Assembly: GCA_902386255.1 (NCBI GenBank)
Contig: CABMII010000161.1
Coordinates: forward strand, 20,097-84,096
From: an uncultured archaeon
GTDB lineage: Archaea; Halobacteriota; Methanosarcinia; Methanosarcinales; Methanoperedenaceae
Reading direction: 5' to 3'
DNA: 64,000 nucleotides
Shown here: positions 59,047 through 64,000 of the stretch, one piece after another
Position numbering within the stretch: the stretch's first letter is position 1
Layout of the letters: every line of letters starts with the position of its first letter
Made by a program: the position numbers and the translations under genes
The notes under the pieces: model-generated
The model's database searches: none
What the model was told of the DNA's origin: nothing
The model's input: only the letters and a program-made list of their open reading frames with translations

Positions 59047-62000
59047 TTATTGTTGATACGATATAGTACCTTTGCAGTAAGGGAATTTTGAACATCCATA
59101 AAATTTACCATATCTACCATTTCGTAGAATCATTTTTGAACTACATCTTGGGCAAATTTTACTACCACTCGAATCAATAATTTTATCGCTTTTTGCAGAT
59201 TTGGCAATATCAGTATTTGTAATACCTTTACAGTATCTGCAAAACCTACCATATCCACTGAGCAAAGAGATATCTCTAAAATCATCGTAGTTTCTTATTT
59301 CTTTACATTTGGGACACTCTTTCAGTTCTCCATTTTGAAGTCCCTCTATCCTATTATGAAATTTATTCAGCAGTTCATTGCTTTTATTTTCGTTTTTTAT
59401 TAGTTTCCTAATTCTTTCATCAAGTGTTAAAATTGGATTAGTGCCAATATTGAATTTATTTATTCTTAAAAACTTATAGCTGTAACTTTCAAGCACTTTT
59501 TGTCTATATATATCCTCATCCGAATAATAATCTTGATGATTAAATTTGTTTATTTCATCAGCTTCTTTAAAATGTTCTCTGAAGCCATCATATTCAATAA
59601 TAATCTTATGCTCTCGATGGGTTTCATCTTCATATATCAATAAAAAATCAACTTTATAATTTGGATGATTGTAGGTTTTATCGAGCTGTCTTAAATATTT
59701 TCCAATTTCAAATTGCGGATTAAATTCTATGTGATCTTTATATTTTTTCCAAAAATCTGTTTGATAAAACCAGTTCAAAACTTCTGGTTCCATCTTAGAT
59801 TTTTGATCAACCTGGGATATACCTTTTTCCTTTTTAGCTTCTTCTAAAACATAATAATAATTCCTTAATGCTTCACCTATAGAACCTGTGTATTTATCAA
59901 TAGGTTTACTCAAAATAAAATGCATACATTCCTTAGCCCGACTGAATCCAACATTTAATCTTTGAGCTTTTATTTGCCCATCTTCTTCGATATCAACACT
60001 TTTCAAATCTTTAATAAATACTCCCCATAATTGATCCGATTCAATCGTTGCAACCATTGAGTATAAAATTATGTCCCGTTCTTCTCCTTGGCATGTATCA
60101 AAAGTCATTATTTTTAAGTGCAACTTATCAAAATAATAATCTTTTTCGGGTAGTTTATGTATCATTTCAACAATTAATTTTTGCTGGTTTGTGTGAGGAG
60201 TAATAATACCTACACTCAAATTGCTATTTTTATCTTTGAATTCTTTTAGCTTCGTGATAATATATTCTATTTCTGGCACATTTGTATTGGGGGACATTTC
60301 AGCTTTTCCATCATGCTTAATATATGAAAATTTAATCACTTCATCTATTGCCTTGCCTCTTATTTTCATCACCTGTAAACTATCCTGATAAAAATTTTTA
60401 TTAGAGTAAGAGATTATCTCTTTGTATCCTCTAAAGTATTTTGAAAGTTGAGTGTTATAATTATGAATAGATTCAAAAAATTCTAAAATTGATGTCTTAA
60501 TATCGAATTTTTCGAGCTTTACTAATTTTATTGTTTCCTCCGATACATGTTTTTTAAAAACATCCTTTAAATTATTCCGATATTCTCTGTTTGTGTCAGA
60601 GCGAGCCTGAGCTGATTTAACATTACTAAACTGTTTCTTATCTCCCAAAATAACTATTTTTTTGGCACGCAACAAAGCCGGAAAAGCTTGGGCAATGCTA
60701 ACTTGCGAGGCTTCATCGATGATTACTAAATCAAATATTTCTGGCTCTAATGGTATATACTCAGCATAATCCCTGATGCCTGCTAATATACAAGGGAAGG
60801 CATTTTTAAGCTTTGCAAACTCATCTTTTGGAAATTTTTGCTTACTTCTTATAATCTCTCTCAATGTTTTTGCTGTATTCTTGTTGTATTGATAAAAATT
60901 GATTAATGTTCCATCTAACAAATATGTCATTTGTGAAGTAACTAAATCTTCGATATTTTGCTTTTGTTCAGCATAATTTAATGTCGGAAGATTTGCAAAA
61001 TTTTTTATAATTTTTTGTTTAATATTTATATATCGAATTAACCTATTGAAATCCGAATCAGTCATTTTTATTAAAAGATTATCATGAAATGTTTCCAACG
61101 AAGATAGATTGAGATTGATCTTTGCAAAAGTATTAGGATACTTTTCTAAATTATTTTTTAAGAAATTAATATCCTCGCTGAATTTAATTATCTTTTGAAG
61201 TGAAATGATAGTACTTTCGTTCTGTAATAGTTTATGAGTAACATAAAGATAGTCGAATTTTAGGGGAGGATATGATTGTTTTTTAAGGTTAATTATGGAG
61301 TTATAAATCTCATATATTGCTTTTAACTCGTTTATGTTTTTATGGGGTTGTTCAAATTTGGAATTTAAGAATGTTTTTTTGAAATCTGTATCTAATTTTT
61401 TAAGTGCGTCTCCCTTAAAGAAATAGCCAAATAGCCAAGTTTTTGAATTTTCATATTCTTTTATGAATTCATTTAATTTAATTAATTGACCATCAGAAAA
61501 ACTATCAAAATTATGGATTAATTCAATTTTTTCTATATAAGTATCCTTTAAATTCTGAATATGAGCTAATAGAGATGGTAAAACATTTTTAAGCGGGAGA
61601 ATTTCTTGAAAACATGTTAAATCATCAAAATCATCAACTGAAAAATTAAGCACTCTAAGAAGTTCATCATGGTTATCTGTATCTCTACGGCAATTAACTA
61701 AATTATCTTTAGAAGATTTAAGAATTTTACGAAATTCTTCAAGCTCTATTGATGATTCGGGTATTTTTATAACTTCTTCGATATCAACTATATATTCATG
61801 TGTCTCATAATAAGATTCTAATTCGAATAATTCATAAATTTCTTCGATATTAATCTCACTATACGCAAGAATTTCAGCCTCCAAATCTTCTTTTAAAGTA
61901 TTCTTAGATTTTTGAATATTCTGTTCAAGTGTTTCGTAATCCTTTTTGATAGCTCTATAGTGAATGTTTATATTGTCTACTGCTTTTGGTGATAATATCT

Positions 62001-63624
62001 GACTGTATGTGTTACCTGTTTTACCTAAGCGCAGTATTGGATTTTGAAAATTTTTATCATTTCTTACCTTATTCATCGTTTCAGTTATTTTATCCTCGAC
62101 TACATCCAAGGCTTCTTTTTTATCAGATAAAACAAGCACAGATTGATTTTTCAAAATTGCATCAAAAACAATTGCGGTAATAGTATGACTTTTACCTGTT
62201 CCAGGCGGTCCTTGAACAGTAATATATTTACAATTTTCTTTTTTAATCGCGGATAGAATTTGTAGTTGTTCGCTGTTAAGCGGGATAGGACTCGAACAAA
62301 CTAACCTATCACTTATGCTCATATTATCCCATTCATCTTCAACTACTGGATTAAATGGCTCAGGCTCTTTATGTATGAAATCATCAATTAATTTATTAAA
62401 GGCATTAGCCAGTGTGTTATCTTCGGACTCCAAAAGCTGGAGTATTTCCTCATAATCATTTAGAAGTGCTTCATCCGATTTATCAAATATATTTATGTAA
62501 CAAGAATTAGATACTTTCGTCCATAAATTTTTTGAGACTTGCATGTCAGGATTATTGACATCGATTTTTTTATCAAGTTCAAAGAAATTGATAATTTCAC
62601 TAAGAATATTATTTAAAAGAATACCAAAATCATTTTCGTGTTGTGCGAGATAAATTATTCTATCAGAGATGGTTTTTAAACTACCTTTTTTGCCTGTTTC
62701 CTGATTATATTCCTGGGCAATATATTCCAAAGCTTTTTTATTTATATAAACCTGTGAGTCAAAGTTAATTAACAAAAAATCAGTTTGCATTTCTATATTA
62801 AAAGGAATGTAAAAAATAGGATATTTTACCTTCTTGTATGCAATATCAAAAAAATAAAGATAAAATTCTTGTTTATCCAAAATATTTCTATTTCGCTCCA
62901 TCTCAAATATTTCAGCAAATAAATCCAATGCCTTATAATTTTCAAAAAATGTGACTATACTATTTTTTATATCCTTAATATCTAAAACGGTTTTTAGTTG
63001 TTTATTTATATCAACTTTTTCTTTTGAGATTAATTTTAATATTTCTGATATTTTATTCTCTATTGTTTTGACTAAAACGGCTGTTAGCTCCTCTTCCATT
63101 AAGTAAATACTGTTTTCGTCCCCTAAACTTAAATTATCTAATGGTTTTTTAAGATTTGTAATAAATGGTATGACTAAATCATCTTTAATAATCGTGGATA
63201 CTTCTTCCAGAGAAACAGAAAGAGCTTTATTAAATTGTTTTTGGTGTAAAATAGATGTTTTTTCAATTGTCTCGCTTGCTTTAATGATAATATTATTGAT
63301 ATGTTTTGTTGATATTTGATCCGTCTGAATTTTAATTATGTCTAAAAGTTGGTTTTTGGGAATATTTATTTTATAAGCACTTTTATGTATTGTGTTTAAA
63401 ATATCTTTATTAAATCCGTGATTAATTAACTTCCATATGAGGTTATTGAAATCTGGATACTTGTTAGTATTTAAACCAACAAGAAGATTGTCTTCATTGC
63501 GAATCTTTATGCTTCTTTTTGGATTTTTTCTTTTATGAAAATCGGTTTCAAGAAAGTCTACAAAATATTTAGTAAGTTCTTTAATAAAATATTTCTGTTC
63601 ATCCTCGCTCTTTTCTTTAATCAT
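59047..63624 (-). CDS. SF1 (Upf1-like) helicase with nuclease and zinc-ribbon domains
   Basis: A 1525-residue protein. Residues 1-440 are an unrecognised helical region. The helicase core has Walker A GPPGTGKSH (K478), Walker B VIIDEASQ (near 968) and motif VI LNVGFSRAKE (near 1225). A coiled insert of about 400 residues separates the Walker motifs. A PD-(D/E)xK-like nuclease follows (YKVDFLLIY near 1323, IIIEYDGF near 1338-1345). Two zinc-binding knuckles end the protein: CPKC...CRYC near 1437 and a topoisomerase-type CPRCSSKM...FYGCSKFPYCKG near 1490. It is AT-rich. The layout suggests single-gene anti-phage defence or DNA repair; this is inference. Confidence 0.85.
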   Translation of the reverse strand: MIKEKSEDEQKYFIKELTKYFVDFLETDFHKRKNPKRSIKIRNEDNLLVGLNTNKYPDFNNLIWKLINHGFNKDILNTIHKSAYKINIPKNQLLDIIKIQTDQISTKHINNIIIKASETIEKTSILHQKQFNKALSVSLEEVSTIIKDDLVIPFITNLKKPLDNLSLGDENSIYLMEEELTAVLVKTIENKISEILKLISKEKVDINKQLKTVLDIKDIKNSIVTFFENYKALDLFAEIFEMERNRNILDKQEFYLYFFDIAYKKVKYPIFYIPFNIEMQTDFLLINFDSQVYINKKALEYIAQEYNQETGKKGSLKTISDRIIYLAQHENDFGILLNNILSEIINFFELDKKIDVNNPDMQVSKNLWTKVSNSCYINIFDKSDEALLNDYEEILQLLESEDNTLANAFNKLIDDFIHKEPEPFNPVVEDEWDNMSISDRLVCSSPIPLNSEQLQILSAIKKENCKYITVQGPPGTGKSHTITAIVFDAILKNQSVLVLSDKKEALDVVEDKITETMNKVRNDKNFQNPILRLGKTGNTYSQILSPKAVDNINIHYRAIKKDYETLEQNIQKSKNTLKEDLEAEILAYSEINIEEIYELFELESYYETHEYIVDIEEVIKIPESSIELEEFRKILKSSKDNLVNCRRDTDNHDELLRVLNFSVDDFDDLTCFQEILPLKNVLPSLLAHIQNLKDTYIEKIELIHNFDSFSDGQLIKLNEFIKEYENSKTWLFGYFFKGDALKKLDTDFKKTFLNSKFEQPHKNINELKAIYEIYNSIINLKKQSYPPLKFDYLYVTHKLLQNESTIISLQKIIKFSEDINFLKNNLEKYPNTFAKINLNLSSLETFHDNLLIKMTDSDFNRLIRYINIKQKIIKNFANLPTLNYAEQKQNIEDLVTSQMTYLLDGTLINFYQYNKNTAKTLREIIRSKQKFPKDEFAKLKNAFPCILAGIRDYAEYIPLEPEIFDLVIIDEASQVSIAQAFPALLRAKKIVILGDKKQFSNVKSAQARSDTNREYRNNLKDVFKKHVSEETIKLVKLEKFDIKTSILEFFESIHNYNTQLSKYFRGYKEIISYSNKNFYQDSLQVMKIRGKAIDEVIKFSYIKHDGKAEMSPNTNVPEIEYIITKLKEFKDKNSNLSVGIITPHTNQQKLIVEMIHKLPEKDYYFDKLHLKIMTFDTCQGEERDIILYSMVATIESDQLWGVFIKDLKSVDIEEDGQIKAQRLNVGFSRAKECMHFILSKPIDKYTGSIGEALRNYYYVLEEAKKEKGISQVDQKSKMEPEVLNWFYQTDFWKKYKDHIEFNPQFEIGKYLRQLDKTYNHPNYKVDFLLIYEDETHREHKIIIEYDGFREHFKEADEINKFNHQDYYSDEDIYRQKVLESYSYKFLRINKFNIGTNPILTLDERIRKLIKNENKSNELLNKFHNRIEGLQNGELKECPKCKEIRNYDDFRDISLLSGYGRFCRYCKGITNTDIAKSAKSDKIIDSSGSKICPRCSSKMILRNGRYGKFYGCSKFPYCKGTISYQQ

Positions 63625-63681
63625 AAATTTGGACCAATTTGCCGTTATCAGCAGTTCCCTGTTTTTTAAACAACTACTCTA

Positions 63682-63691
63682 CTTATATATT
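63682..63691 (-). promoter_or_regulatory. TATA box of the helicase-nuclease gene
   Basis: On the minus strand, AATATATAAG is centred 62 bases before the ATG. It predicts a 5' leader of about 36 bases. Position supports the 63624 start. Confidence 0.45.
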
Positions 63692-63794
63692 TTTTGAAAG
63701 CAACATGAAAGTATTTTTACATTAAAAAAATGTAGGAATTATCTAACTTGACATTGTCACATTTCAGAGCAAATGAATTATTTCAGACGGGATA

Positions 63795-63848
63795 ACAGGA
63801 TAAACAGGATTGTGTATAAAATCATCCTGTAAATCCTGTTAATCCTGT
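63795..63848. repeat. Inverted repeat of AACAGGAT units
   Basis: ACAGGATAAACAGGATT (63795-63811) pairs with AATCCTGTTAATCCTGT (63832-63848) with one mismatch. Each arm is also a direct repeat of ACAGGAT. It resembles the dispersed palindromes after porB and before hemL in style but not in sequence. Confidence 0.55.
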
Positions 63849-64000
63849 CCAATTGTTCATAACAAATCGCTATTTTAAACAAACGTTCATGATCGAATGC
63901 TCATGCATGAAGCATGAAAAACCTCATTACTGTTGTAGTTTCTCTTATTCCTGATATGGGCAGTGAAGGCTGTTCGTATTTTGGGACACGATCCCGTTAA

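Larger units (their letters stand above)
63625..64000. other. Intergenic stretch upstream of the helicase gene
   Basis: It holds the helicase promoter (63682-63691) and a 17-base inverted repeat (63795-63848). The last 120 bases contain no frame that I can support. Confidence 0.6.

Overview
The window looks like a chromosomal segment of a methanogen-related euryarchaeon, most probably a member of the Methanosarcinales close to Candidatus Methanoperedens. This placement is an inference. It rests on a formylmethanofuran dehydrogenase cluster (fwdB, fwdD and an Fe-S partner), a pyruvate:ferredoxin oxidoreductase beta subunit, a methanosarcinal-type S-layer domain, archaeal BRE/TATA promoters, two tRNA genes without an encoded CCA, a CooC-type ATPase, and many small winged-helix proteins of the archaeal COG3432 type. 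No rRNA, complete CRISPR array, transposase or integrase is visible.

Layout: 1-6000 holds core metabolism (porB, an MntA-like nucleotidyltransferase, a DUF2254-like membrane protein, a dihydrouridine synthase, and an fwd operon on the minus strand that starts from a near-leaderless promoter). 6000-30200 is an accessory glycan region. The minus-strand operon 14124-6839 encodes the Wbp-type route to a UDP-2,3-diacetamido uronic acid (WbpE, WbpB, WbpD, WbpA homologues) together with a PIG-L deacetylase, an epimerase, a second sugar aminotransferase and a WbqC-like protein. The plus-strand part (15247-26886) has a GT2 glycosyltransferase, a hexose-phosphate mutase, a secreted beta-helix protein, a DUF362 protein, a Gfo/Idh/MocA oxidoreductase, split Alg14/Alg13-like transferase subunits, a GT4 enzyme and a large GT-C-like membrane protein; a second GT4 and a DUF1919 protein follow. 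Scattered through this region are four paralogous 84-93 residue winged-helix proteins, at least five copies of one promoter/operator-like element, conserved leader peptides, several tiny proteins and one strong candidate non-coding RNA (14655-14820).

30300-49500 returns to housekeeping genes: tRNA-Asp, hemL-hemC-cobA-hemD for tetrapyrrole synthesis, a VapBC-like pair, a YgiQ-family radical SAM protein, xseAB, the two catalytic subunits of succinate dehydrogenase/fumarate reductase without membrane anchors, a radical SAM/SPASM protein, a phytoene-desaturase-like flavoprotein, a flavoredoxin, CutA, a site-2 protease, a ZIP transporter, a divergent TatC and NadX. 49750-55050 carries two long secreted dockerin proteins with nearly identical ends and unrelated middles, lying between nadX and nadC. 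55150-59000 has nadC, tRNA-Pro, a small thioredoxin, an anchored extracellular protein, a second VapBC pair and CooC. 59047-63624 is a very large AT-rich SF1 helicase/nuclease/zinc-ribbon protein that looks like a horizontally acquired, possibly defensive gene.

The parts most worth a second look are the winged-helix/promoter-element/ncRNA network around the glycan locus, the 1525-residue helicase-nuclease, and the dockerin pair.
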